DNA from: Clostridia bacterium
GTDB lineage: Bacteria > Bacillota > Clostridia > Christensenellales > Aristaeellaceae
Direction: 5' to 3'
Length of the DNA: 64,000 nt
NCBI GenBank assembly: GCA_017428385.1
Contig: JAFRQX010000027.1
Span: 1-64,000 of the forward strand
Shown here one piece after another: positions 55,190 through 63,443 of this stretch; position 1 is the first letter of the stretch; each line of letters starts with the position of its first letter. The notes under the pieces are model-generated. The model had not been told where the DNA came from, did no database searches, and worked only from the letters and a program-made list of their open reading frames with translations. A program made the translations under genes and the position numbers.

Positions 55190-55702
55190 CCGTATCTCTC
55201 CGTTCCTGATTCCAAACCTCGCGTATTCGTCGTTCGTCATTTCCCGGAAATAGGATTCCACTACCCGGGCAATACCGTTATGTGCCACCAGGATATAATC
55301 ACGGCTATCCTTCTTCAGGTCATCCAGCAGGTTATAGATCCGCTGCGCTATCTGAAACATGGACTCCCCGCCCTCATATCGGTTCAGGAACTGCTGCTTC
55401 GCTTCATGGAATTCTTCTCCGTTCCGTGGTGTAGACTCATACTTCCCGAAGCGCTGCTCAAACAGCCGTGGTTCTTCCTGCATCGGAATGCCTGTAATTT
55501 CGGAGATATGCCTTGCTGTATCCTTTGCCCGGGAAAGTGGAGAATACAGGATCAGATCCGCATGTATTCCTTCCGCCAGGATCTTCTTTCCTGTTTCAAT
55601 CGCCTGCTGGTGGCCTTTCTCTGTCAACGGACTGTCCGTCGCCCCGCAGATCTTATTCTCCACATTCCACACGGTTTCTCCGTGCCTGACAAAATAGAAC
55701 AT
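55175..55702 (-). CDS. Histidine phosphatase family protein (phosphoglycerate mutase-like)
   Basis: A 175-residue enzyme starting MFYFVRHGETVWN, with the catalytic His in RHGET, Arg in SPLSRAKDTA and second His in LVAHNGIARV. Family members dephosphorylate sugar phosphates, nucleotides or cobalamin precursors. The genuine dPGM length is longer (about 230), so glycolytic function is unlikely. GAGG precedes the ATG. Confidence 0.93.
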   Translation of the reverse strand: MFYFVRHGETVWNVENKICGATDSPLTEKGHQQAIETGKKILAEGIHADLILYSPLSRAKDTARHISEITGIPMQEEPRLFEQRFGKYESTPRNGEEFHEAKQQFLNRYEGGESMFQIAQRIYNLLDDLKKDSRDYILVAHNGIARVVESYFREMTNDEYARFGIRNGEIREYRF

Positions 55703-55750
55703 ACTATAACCTCAATCCCGCCTGTACACAAGGACAGCAGACCATTTTTA

Positions 55751-55838
55751 TATTCGCATTTGCGAATATTTCATATTGATCGAAAAACAATATTTCACAT
55801 ACCGAAGCGACTTTTTATGTTGCTTCGGCATATTTCAT
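55751..55838. repeat. Hairpin cassette array F (3 stems)
   Basis: ATTCGCA/TGCGAAT, ATTG...CAAT and CCGAAGC(G)A...TGCTTCGG stems with ATTTCAT or ATTTCAC between. Ends 3 bp from the racemase stop. Confidence 0.75.
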
Positions 55839-55840
55839 TT

Positions 55841-56542
55841 TCAATTCAACTTTTCCATTGCCATTTTTATAAGTTCGTTAATGTGTATTTCCACACTGTC
55901 CAGGCAGTCTACCGGGCAGTTCCCGGAATTCAGGATCATCGGCAGCTCCGTACATCCCAGCACAACTGCCTCGATGCCCTGCTCATCCCGCATCTTCCGG
56001 ATAATCTCCTGGAACTCCTTCAGCGTGGATTCCTTCACAATGCCGTTCTCCAGCTCTTCCAGGATCCTTTTGGCAACCAGATCCCGGTCTGCTTTTTCAG
56101 GAATCGCAACCTCAATTCCAGCTTCCCGGAGATCAGTTTTCATGTAGTCCTGCTCCATCGTAAAGATGGTACCCAGCAGACCAATCTTCCGGTATCCCCT
56201 GCTCAGCGCTTCCCGGCATACAGCCTTGGGAATGCTGACCAGCGCAGCCTTTGTTTTCTCCTGCACTTCACACAGCACAATGTGCATCGTTCCCGCTGTC
56301 AGGGAAACGATCTCCGCGCCGCCGGCAATCAGGCTGTTCACCTTCTCTGCCAGATAGTCGGCCAGCAGGTCATACTGCCCGCGCTCTACGTATTCCCACG
56401 CACGGCGGAAATTAACACTCTCGATGGCGATATCCGGCATTGCTATGCCGTTCGTCATCTTGTCAATTCTCGTATTCAGTTCTTTATAGTACATGAGGGT
56501 GGATTCGGGTCCTGTCCCGCCCACCAGTCCAATCTTCTTCAT
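55841..56542 (-). CDS. Aspartate/glutamate racemase family protein lacking the first catalytic Cys
   Basis: A 233-residue protein starting MKKIGLVGGTGPESTLMYY, typical of the family. The second catalytic cysteine is present as Cys197 in VLGCTELP, but the first block reads LTAGTMH, with Ala83 in place of Cys. E. coli YgeA (L-Asp/Glu-specific racemase) has Thr83/Cys197 at the same positions, so a one-sided racemase or a lyase-like activity is possible. Weak ribosome-binding site. Followed by hairpin array F. Confidence 0.88.
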   Translation of the reverse strand: MKKIGLVGGTGPESTLMYYKELNTRIDKMTNGIAMPDIAIESVNFRRAWEYVERGQYDLLADYLAEKVNSLIAGGAEIVSLTAGTMHIVLCEVQEKTKAALVSIPKAVCREALSRGYRKIGLLGTIFTMEQDYMKTDLREAGIEVAIPEKADRDLVAKRILEELENGIVKESTLKEFQEIIRKMRDEQGIEAVVLGCTELPMILNSGNCPVDCLDSVEIHINELIKMAMEKLN

Positions 56543-56590
56543 CTTTTCAATCTCACAGAAAACAGATATACTCTCTGCCTTCGTCTCTTT

Positions 56591-56631
56591 TATTCTTAAG
56601 TTTTAAGTTTTCAGTTTTAAATTTTAAGTTA
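56591..56631. repeat. Degenerate heptad repeat tract
   Basis: TTCTTAAG, TTTTAAG, TTTTCAG, TTTTAAA, TTTTAAG in tandem, reaching the L,D-transpeptidase stop. Confidence 0.7.
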
Positions 56632-57954
56632 GTCCTTGAGGTAGTTCCAGTAGTCCTGCCGCAGCGAGTTGAGCAGTTCCTCATGGTCTCCGCCCTCTGC
56701 GTACAGCTCGTTCACTTCCTGAATCTCCTTCAGTCGTCGTGCCGGTGCGCAGTTTGGGCAGGCTTCCAGGTGACTGTAGGGTTCCTCATCCAGCTGGGAA
56801 TAGGAGAACTCTGTGAAGGTAATTCCCTTGCCGTTATAGCAGTGGTCTTCACTGTGATAATAGGATCCGCCGTTCGGATTGTAATACAGCTTCGTATCCG
56901 GATCCGGTTCCGGAAGTTGTCTTCCCTGCCAGTCTTCCCAGATAACCACTTTGACTTTGCCGCAGAGGTTTTCTGAATTGACCAGGTTGTAAATCCAGGC
57001 CATGTTGATGCCGTCAGGAGTCTTCAGGCGCTGTACACGGATACAGCCGTGGCTGCACTTGGTACCCAGCTTCGGCTCAGTAGACTTATAATTGTTGCTT
57101 CCGTCCCGGTTCTCCTGGTGAGGTACTTCATGTACTTCGTCGCCGCCGTTGAAGCGGATTGCATAGGAGCAGATCAGCCGGTCACTGGTCAGCTGGCCGG
57201 TCATGTTAATCAGCAGGAATTCACCGGATCGGGTCTCGTTATAAGGCTGGTACTTCGATCCGTTCCACTGCACCAGGCCTGTGGAACACAGGAGCGTGGC
57301 GATCATCTTGCCTTCCTGGAAAACATACAGCCGCTGTGCCAGTTTATCCACCACCAGCGCCAGCCGCTTTGTGGGTTCAACCTGTTTCAGGTACTTTGTG
57401 GGAATGTATCCGCTCACCAGAATATTCCATGCCTTGGTCTTCGTTGCGGGCTTGGAAAAGAAGGAGCTGGAATAACATTCCACCAGGGACCAACCGTTAT
57501 CCAGATTTTCAATCACACGGACACCCTGGGACAGGTTCGATACCTCGCCCAGGATTTTGGACTTTTCATCCGGTTCCTGGTACAGGTATGTCTGCATCTT
57601 CGTCAGCTGGGAACGGGTCTTCCCCTTGATCTTACCCAGGTCCACAATGGTAATCGGCTCCATGAGCATATCCCATACGGCCTGCTCATTGCTGATATCC
57701 ATGGGTGTTGTCCAGTAAGAGGAACCGATATCCTTTGTATATTCACTGCCGTAGGAAGGTGTGAAAACACTCGATGCACTGTCGTCGGCAGGTTCTTCCG
57801 CCGGTTCGTCTACAGTTTCGGATACCGTGCCTTCATCCAGGTCCAGCCAGACCTCTTCTTCCTCGTATTCCATCTCATCCTCAGCAAAGACAGGAATACA
57901 AGTACCCAGCAGCACCAGCACGCTTAGTAAACAAAACAGGGATTTTATCTTCAT
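56629..57954 (-). CDS. Secreted L,D-transpeptidase (YkuD) with SH3-like domain
   Basis: A 441-residue exported enzyme with signal peptide at 1-24 (MKIKSLFCLLSVLVLLGTCIPVFA). An acidic, Ser-rich linker follows (about 25-75), then an SH3-like segment (about 125-195), and the YkuD domain (about 195-350) with its catalytic block TKCSHGCIRV and upstream His in HEVPHQENRDG. It cross-links or tethers peptidoglycan stems, or attaches proteins. The last 90 residues contain HLEACPNCAPARR, possibly a small zinc-binding tail. Ribosome-binding site AAAGGAG is rather far (13 nt) from the ATG. Confidence 0.92.
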   Translation of the reverse strand: MKIKSLFCLLSVLVLLGTCIPVFAEDEMEYEEEEVWLDLDEGTVSETVDEPAEEPADDSASSVFTPSYGSEYTKDIGSSYWTTPMDISNEQAVWDMLMEPITIVDLGKIKGKTRSQLTKMQTYLYQEPDEKSKILGEVSNLSQGVRVIENLDNGWSLVECYSSSFFSKPATKTKAWNILVSGYIPTKYLKQVEPTKRLALVVDKLAQRLYVFQEGKMIATLLCSTGLVQWNGSKYQPYNETRSGEFLLINMTGQLTSDRLICSYAIRFNGGDEVHEVPHQENRDGSNNYKSTEPKLGTKCSHGCIRVQRLKTPDGINMAWIYNLVNSENLCGKVKVVIWEDWQGRQLPEPDPDTKLYYNPNGGSYYHSEDHCYNGKGITFTEFSYSQLDEEPYSHLEACPNCAPARRLKEIQEVNELYAEGGDHEELLNSLRQDYWNYLKD

Positions 57955-58055
57955 TCTGAGTAAATAACTCCTTTGAAAAATCTAAGGCATACTGTTAATA
58001 ACAGTATGCCTTATTGTACCCTTGCCCACTCACTTTTTCAAGTTTTCGTAAGCGC

Positions 58056-58165
58056 GCAGGAAAGTGTGACAGCAGGGACGGTACGTTTTGTACCATTTCC
58101 TGTTTTTTGTTCAGACAATGAATTCAGAAATGTGACAAAAGGTCCGTCCCTCTGTCACGCTTCGT
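58056..58165. repeat. Inverted pair of REP-like elements
   Basis: GTGTGACAGCAGGGACGG faces CCGTCCCTCTGTCACGC about 70 bp away; both contain GGGACGG and flanking GTGACA, like the bacterial BIME arrangement. Rest of the 372-bp gap is the R2 element and heptad TTTTAAG units. Confidence 0.7.
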
Positions 58166-58198
58166 TTAAAACACTATATCATTTTTAAGTTTTAAGTT

Positions 58199-58308
58199 AT
58201 TGAGCAGTTGTCCAAATCTTTGATTTGGGTAACAACTGCCATGCTACAGCCGTCCATTTCTGCGAGCCATAGGCGATGAAGAAATGGAATACGGCGATCG
58301 CAAAGTAT
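58199..58308. repeat. Two-copy structured element, copy R2
   Basis: About 110 bp, same order as R1 at 49871 but a shorter first loop. The inner stem of hairpin 2 is GCC/GGC here versus GTC/GAC in R1, a compensatory change. The outer arm has one mismatch here. Placed after the GH114-like gene stop on the minus strand, as R1 is after the EamA stop. Confidence 0.8.
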
Positions 58309-58313
58309 TCATT

Positions 58314-58341
58314 GCACTTGACGGTTTTAACCGTCAAGTGC
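58314..58341 (-). terminator. Stop-codon hairpin of the GH114-like gene
   Basis: Perfect 13-bp arms GCACTTGACGGTT and complement with a 2-nt loop inside the stop codon. Confidence 0.8.
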
Positions 58342-59169
58342 TATAGAGTCCGCCACATAATACGTGTATCCTCTTTCCTCGCAGAACGCCTTGATCTCCT
58401 TCACCAGTTCTTCATCCATCGTGTACTCAAGCAAGTAGATTTCCGCACCCTGGGAACCGTAACGATCAACGTAGGACACAAAGTACTCATGGTCTTCCGG
58501 TTCCGCCGTGCCAAACGTTCCCTCATCCCACAGGATCGTGGAGAACACGGACTCCTGGTTGATACCGCTGATCACATCATCCCATTTGCCGCCCCGCTCA
58601 CAGTAAGTGTCCAGGAAGGTATCGCCGCTGTTGATGATCACCTTTTTGCCGGTTGCCTTCAGGCCCTTCATGATCATAGTCAGGCCTTCCAGGATTTCTT
58701 CCTTCGGATGGACGTAGTATACGTCGCAGTTGTCCACGAAGAACCCGTCAATGTCCTTCTCCAGAAGGCCGGCCGCAATATCATTCAGCATCAGATCCTG
58801 CCAGCGTTTCTGGGAAACGTCCACCCATACTTCCTCTTCCCAGTGCTCATAGGCACCCAGGGACAAGTCCTTATACTCGTCATAGTAATCCCGGAAATCT
58901 TCCAGGGAACCAATGTTGATATAGGAGAAGACTTTATGTCCTTTGCTCCGGAAAGCGTCCAGTTCTTCCTTCGGATAGTACTGGGCGTCAATTACCACAA
59001 TCTCATAGTCCGCAAACTGCTCAATATTCTCTGTGATGCTCAGGAATACGCCGTATGGGTACTTGAACGACGATGCCTGTTCCGCCCCAGCCATTCCGGT
59101 GCAGCAGGTCAGTACGATCAGTATAATCGCGCAGAAAACAGAGATGGTCCCTTTGCCTTGGTTTTTCAT
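58327..59169 (-). CDS. Secreted GH114-like (endo-alpha-1,4-polygalactosaminidase family) protein
   Basis: A 280-residue exported protein with signal peptide at 1-29 (FCAIILIVLTCCTGMAGA). A TIM-barrel of the TM1410/GH114 type follows: VVIDAQYY and YINIGSLEDFR at the N-terminal strands, DGFFVDNCD (about residue 150) as a likely catalytic Asp, and INQESVFS as the second acidic position. Family enzymes cleave galactosamine-rich exopolysaccharide such as Pel; several members are only putative. GGAGG precedes the ATG. Confidence 0.85.
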   Translation of the reverse strand: MKNQGKGTISVFCAIILIVLTCCTGMAGAEQASSFKYPYGVFLSITENIEQFADYEIVVIDAQYYPKEELDAFRSKGHKVFSYINIGSLEDFRDYYDEYKDLSLGAYEHWEEEVWVDVSQKRWQDLMLNDIAAGLLEKDIDGFFVDNCDVYYVHPKEEILEGLTMIMKGLKATGKKVIINSGDTFLDTYCERGGKWDDVISGINQESVFSTILWDEGTFGTAEPEDHEYFVSYVDRYGSQGAEIYLLEYTMDEELVKEIKAFCEERGYTYYVADSIALDG

Positions 59170-59312
59170 ATTCTATTTTCCTCCATCCGGCCATCTGCCG
59201 GTTAATTTCCTTTATTCTACAATAAACGCAAATAATGTTCAACAAATTTGCATAATTTGTTATTAACTTTTTGTAAAGAAAATACACACCGCAGTAGCGG
59301 TGTGTATCTGTT

Positions 59313-61175
59313 TTATGCTTTCTGTTCTTCCGGCAGAACGTCGTCCAGCGTGATCTGCTGTGCATTGCCGGATCCTTCTTTCTGTTCCTTCAGTTTGTCG
59401 AATACCAGCTTGCGCGTCTGTTTCAGCACTGTTCTGTATGTTGCGTCACCGTTCTCATCCAGCGTTTCCAGGAACCTGTGTTCACGGGAAGCCAGTTCCG
59501 GATGGATTCGGACCAGTGTTGCCATACCGGTGTTGGAGCAAATACCGGCAATACGCTTGTATTCCGCCATCAGGTTGGAGAAATACGCGTCTGCCAGCAG
59601 TGAGCATTCTCCGGCACTCATCCGGTTGAAGTGATTCTGGGTCATTTCGTTGATCAGGTCATTGACCACATGCACCTTAGGTTCAATCTGAGAAGCCGCG
59701 TCCTCATTCCTCCCTGAGAAGGCCTCCTCTGCATCCTTCAGGATATCCTGTACCAGTTCCTGTAGGATCTTCAGTTCGCCGATGCATGTTTTGGAGAATG
59801 CTGTGTTGTTTTCAGACAGCTTTGCCGCAATATCGGCAATCTTGACAGCCTGGTCTCCAAGGCGTTCAAACTCTGTTGATTCTTTGTAATATTGATTCAG
59901 CATTACAGAATTCTGTTCATTCTGCAGGTGCGGAAGCAGTTCCACCAGGTAGCGGCTCAGATGGTCCGTCAGCTTATCCAGTTCCCATTCTTCTGCGTTA
60001 ATAGTGTCGTACCGTTCCTTGGAATAGCTTTCGATCTGCTGCTGCGCCCTGTCCAGGTTAGTCCTGGCAATGCTGAACATGGTCTGCAGCGCCTCGTAGC
60101 AGCTGTTCAGTGCCAGTGCCGGCGTATTGAAGAACACCGGCCGCAAGCCTTCGATAATCGCGCTGTATTTGCTCTTTTCCGTCTTTTTCTTCGGTACAAT
60201 CCTGTCGCTCAGCCGCTCATACAATCCAATTGTCGGGAGCAGGCAAACCGCGCAGACCAGGTTAAAGATCGAGTTGGTGTTTGCGATGATACCGGAGTTC
60301 ACGGTAGCATCCCACAGGTTGTCCAGCAGTCCTGTCTGGTGAATGATTGCAATCGCTATCAATACCAGTGCGGACTTTCCCAGATTGTACAGAATGTTGA
60401 CAATACCGACGCGCCTGGATTCCCGGTTAGCGCCGATATAGCAGACAATGGCTGTAGTTACGCAGTCGCCAAGGTAAACGCCGACGATAATGGGATAGAT
60501 TGCCTTGAAGGTCAGCAGTCCGCTGGCGGAGAATGCCTGCAGAATACCGATGGTTGCCGAGGAACTCTGCAGCATGAAGGCCACACCCGCACCGGTCAGA
60601 TATCCCAGGAACGGGTTCTCTCCCAGTCCGGCAAACAGGCCTTCCACCATGCCGGACTTCTGCAGCACGTTCACCGCGCTGGTCATGTTCAGCAATCCGG
60701 AAAACAGGATACCAAAGCCGATAGCAATATTGCCGATGGAACGGGAATTCCGGAAAACACCGGTCATAATCAGGAGGATACCAATAATAAGAGCAATAGG
60801 AGCAAGCGTGGACGGCTGGAAGAACCGCAGGAAGGAAGTATCTCCGGAGGTATTCAGGTCCAGCAGGCGGATAATCTGGCCGGTAACGGTAGTACCGACG
60901 TTCGCACCGATAATAATACCCAGGGACTGGTGCAGCGTCAGGATCCCCGCGCCAACCAGACCGGATGTAATGACGATGGTTGCTGTGGAAGACTGGATCA
61001 GCGCTGTCACCGCGATACCCAGCACAAAGGCCGTAAGAGGATTGTCCGTCACCTTTTCCATGACGTTTTTCAGTGTTCCGGAGGAGTTTTCCTTCAGTGA
61101 ATCACCCATCAGGCGCATTCCGTAAAGGAACATCGCCAGACCGCCAAGAAGGGACAGGATATCAAAAAAGTTCAT
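59313..61175 (-). CDS. Na/Pi-cotransporter family protein with PhoU-like tail
   Basis: A 620-residue protein. Residues 1-330 contain two inverted-repeat NptA blocks with QSSTATIVITSGLVGAG and QSSSATIGILQAFSASG, which bind sodium and phosphate. Residues about 355-600 form a helical PhoU-like domain with the E/D-rich metal motifs EFERLGDQAVKIADIA. It imports phosphate with sodium or regulates phosphate signalling. No pst or pho genes nearby. Ribosome-binding site weak. Confidence 0.93.
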   Translation of the reverse strand: MNFFDILSLLGGLAMFLYGMRLMGDSLKENSSGTLKNVMEKVTDNPLTAFVLGIAVTALIQSSTATIVITSGLVGAGILTLHQSLGIIIGANVGTTVTGQIIRLLDLNTSGDTSFLRFFQPSTLAPIALIIGILLIMTGVFRNSRSIGNIAIGFGILFSGLLNMTSAVNVLQKSGMVEGLFAGLGENPFLGYLTGAGVAFMLQSSSATIGILQAFSASGLLTFKAIYPIIVGVYLGDCVTTAIVCYIGANRESRRVGIVNILYNLGKSALVLIAIAIIHQTGLLDNLWDATVNSGIIANTNSIFNLVCAVCLLPTIGLYERLSDRIVPKKKTEKSKYSAIIEGLRPVFFNTPALALNSCYEALQTMFSIARTNLDRAQQQIESYSKERYDTINAEEWELDKLTDHLSRYLVELLPHLQNEQNSVMLNQYYKESTEFERLGDQAVKIADIAAKLSENNTAFSKTCIGELKILQELVQDILKDAEEAFSGRNEDAASQIEPKVHVVNDLINEMTQNHFNRMSAGECSLLADAYFSNLMAEYKRIAGICSNTGMATLVRIHPELASREHRFLETLDENGDATYRTVLKQTRKLVFDKLKEQKEGSGNAQQITLDDVLPEEQKA

Positions 61176-61360
61176 TTCGCTCGTCTCTTTCGCCTGATCG
61201 AAAAGTGGTTTGTCGGATATTAACCGAAATCGCTCCTATCATACCAAAATCAAATTCAGTCGTAAAGATAAATACAATTCTTAAGCAACAGAACAGTAAA
61301 AAACATAAAAGGCTATGCTGATTCCAGCACCGCCTTTTACAAAATACTTAAGTATAATTC

Positions 61361-61456
61361 ATATGCGGTTATGAACCGCATATTTCATGTCGCGTAAGCG
61401 ACATTTCACAAAGCCGCTTTGCAGCTTTATTTCACATTGACGAAGTCAATATTTCA
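61361..61456. repeat. Hairpin cassette array G (4 stems)
   Basis: ATGCGGT-tatga, GTCGC-gtaa, AAGC-cgctttgca and ATTGAC-gaa stems with complements, linkers ATTTCAT/ATTTCAC. The last linker supplies the stop codon TGA of the histidine-rich gene (61454-61456). Confidence 0.85.
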
Positions 61457-61957
61457 TTCATGATCATGTTCATGATCTTCATGGTCATGATCGTGATCAT
61501 GTTCTTCATGCTCGTGTTCTTCTCCGTCGTCAATCACAACTTTACCTTTGCCTTCACCTTCGCTGTATTCCATCAGCAGCTTATATTCACCCGCTTCGAT
61601 TCCCGGGCCCTTTTCCTTTCCTGCCTCCATTTGTTCGTTCCAGATCGTTTTTCCGTCTTTGGACAGGGTCATGAAGCACGGATTGTCGCTCTCCATGCTT
61701 TCCACAATAATCTTGGTTTTCTCAGTAACGATGATATCAATCTCGTGTTCTCCCCCATGGGGCAGTTCATATGTAAACGAGCATTCTGTCACATATTCGT
61801 GTTCTTCATCCGTGATGGCCTGCTCTATATCGATCCTGCCGGGAGTATGATCATGGTCATGTTCATGATCATGTTCAGTATAAGCAAAAACAACATACAA
61901 CAGCGACACAATAATGACCGCTACAACCGCGAAAAGGATAATTCTTTTTTCTTTCAT
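61454..61957 (-). CDS. Membrane-anchored histidine-rich protein, function unknown
   Basis: A 167-residue protein with one N-terminal membrane helix (residues 5-25, IILFAVVAVIIVSLLYVVFAY) and two His/Asp/Glu-rich patches: EHDHEHDHDH just after the helix and the C-terminal tail HEHEEHDHDHDHEDHEHDHE. Between is a beta-rich domain of about 100 residues with KIIVESMESDNPCFMTL. The patches suggest binding of zinc, nickel or copper at the cell surface. The family is not recognised; the stop codon lies in the linker of array G. AAAGGAG precedes the ATG. Confidence 0.8.
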   Translation of the reverse strand: MKEKRIILFAVVAVIIVSLLYVVFAYTEHDHEHDHDHTPGRIDIEQAITDEEHEYVTECSFTYELPHGGEHEIDIIVTEKTKIIVESMESDNPCFMTLSKDGKTIWNEQMEAGKEKGPGIEAGEYKLLMEYSEGEGKGKVVIDDGEEHEHEEHDHDHDHEDHEHDHE

Positions 61958-62117
61958 ACCTATGGCTCCTTTATGCGCATATTATTATGAATACCATACG
62001 CACCAGAGCCCTTCATTACAACAGAACCTGCACAACTGGTTCATTAAACTGCACAATTGGCAAAAAACAAGACAAAGGGCTGATCCCTTTGTCTTGCTCT
62101 GCGTTTTCTTCTTCAGA

Positions 62118-63155
62118 TCAGAAGCACTTTTGCTTGCGTTCCTTCCGGCACTGTTCAATACTGCCGCACCGGTAGCACAGCTCATTGTCGCATACTCCGT
62201 CATTCCGGAAGCAGGACAGGATATTGTTCACGGTGGTCTCCGCGATGTTGTTCAGCGCTTCCTCCGTCAGGAATGCCTGGTGCGAAGTCACAATCACGTT
62301 CGGCATGGAAATCAGCCGGGACAACAGTTCATCGTCCATGATGTGCCCGGACCGGTCCTCAAAGAACACGTCCGCCTCTTCCTCATATACGTCCAGGCAT
62401 GCCGCGCCGATCTTTCTGGCCTTGATACCTTCCAGCAATGCTTCCGCGTCGATCAGGCCGCCCCGGGATGTGTTGACCAGCACCACACCCTTCTTCATCT
62501 TTTCAATGGCCGCCGCGTTGATCATATGCCGGGTTTCATCAGTCAGCGGACAGTGCAGGGAAATGATGTCGCTCTTCTCCAGCAGTTCATCCAGCGATAC
62601 ATACTCAATCCCGCTGTCTTTGGCCGGGAACAGGTCATAGGCAATCACCTTCATGCCGAATCCCCGACAGATATCGATAAAGATCCGTCCGATCTTTCCG
62701 GTGCCTACCACGCCCACGGTCTTCCCGTGGAAGTCAAACCCGGTCAGCCCGTTCAGGGAGAAGTTGAATTCCCTGGTCCGGTTATAAGCCTTATGGATCC
62801 GGCGTACTGAGGTCAGCAGCAGCGCGATGGCGTGTTCTGCCACAGCATAGGGGGAATAAGCCGGCACATGTACCACATGGGTTTTCCCGAAAGCATGCCG
62901 GATATCCACATTGTTATATCCCGCCGACCGAAGGGCGACAATCTTCACACCGTACTCATACAGTTTATCAATCACTTCGGCATTCACTGTGTCATTCACA
63001 AAAACACAGACCGCGTCACAGCCCCTGGCCAGGTCCACAGTGTCCTCATTCAGCTTGGTCTCCAGAAACCGGAACTGCATCTCCTGCTGTCCGCCGTAAT
63101 ACTCAAACGAAGGCCTGTCATATGCCTTGGCGTCATAAAAAGCGACCTTGATCAT
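62118..63155 (-). CDS. D-lactate dehydrogenase-type 2-hydroxyacid dehydrogenase with Cys-rich tail
   Basis: A 345-residue enzyme that reduces pyruvate (or another 2-keto acid) with NADH. The dinucleotide motif is GVVGTGKIGRIF (about 147-158); Arg in RSAGYNN, Glu in DVYEEEAD and His in SHQAFLT form the active site. The C-terminal 25 residues contain five Cys (CDNELCYRCGSIEQCRKERKQKC), unusual in this family and possibly a metal site or redox switch. GGAGGAG precedes the ATG. Confidence 0.92.
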   Translation of the reverse strand: MIKVAFYDAKAYDRPSFEYYGGQQEMQFRFLETKLNEDTVDLARGCDAVCVFVNDTVNAEVIDKLYEYGVKIVALRSAGYNNVDIRHAFGKTHVVHVPAYSPYAVAEHAIALLLTSVRRIHKAYNRTREFNFSLNGLTGFDFHGKTVGVVGTGKIGRIFIDICRGFGMKVIAYDLFPAKDSGIEYVSLDELLEKSDIISLHCPLTDETRHMINAAAIEKMKKGVVLVNTSRGGLIDAEALLEGIKARKIGAACLDVYEEEADVFFEDRSGHIMDDELLSRLISMPNVIVTSHQAFLTEEALNNIAETTVNNILSCFRNDGVCDNELCYRCGSIEQCRKERKQKCF

Positions 63156-63443
63156 CTTTCTCCTCCTTCTCCCGCATCCCGGGTCAGTTTGTTCCCTGGA
63201 TATGATTATACCACAATGTGTTTTTCTTCTGTTGATTATCTTTCCACAGGACGGCCTTCCGTATTCTTTCTCAAGCGCTTACTATTCAATGCTTGCATCC
63301 GTCTCAGGGCTGTTTTGTTTGTAAAGTATACAAGATAAAATCAGTACGGACGTTTATGATTTTTGTAAAATATGATATACTTGTTGCAGAGACCAGCGGT
63401 CTTCGGACGAGGCAAAACATACGGACAGGGGTGTGATGACTCT

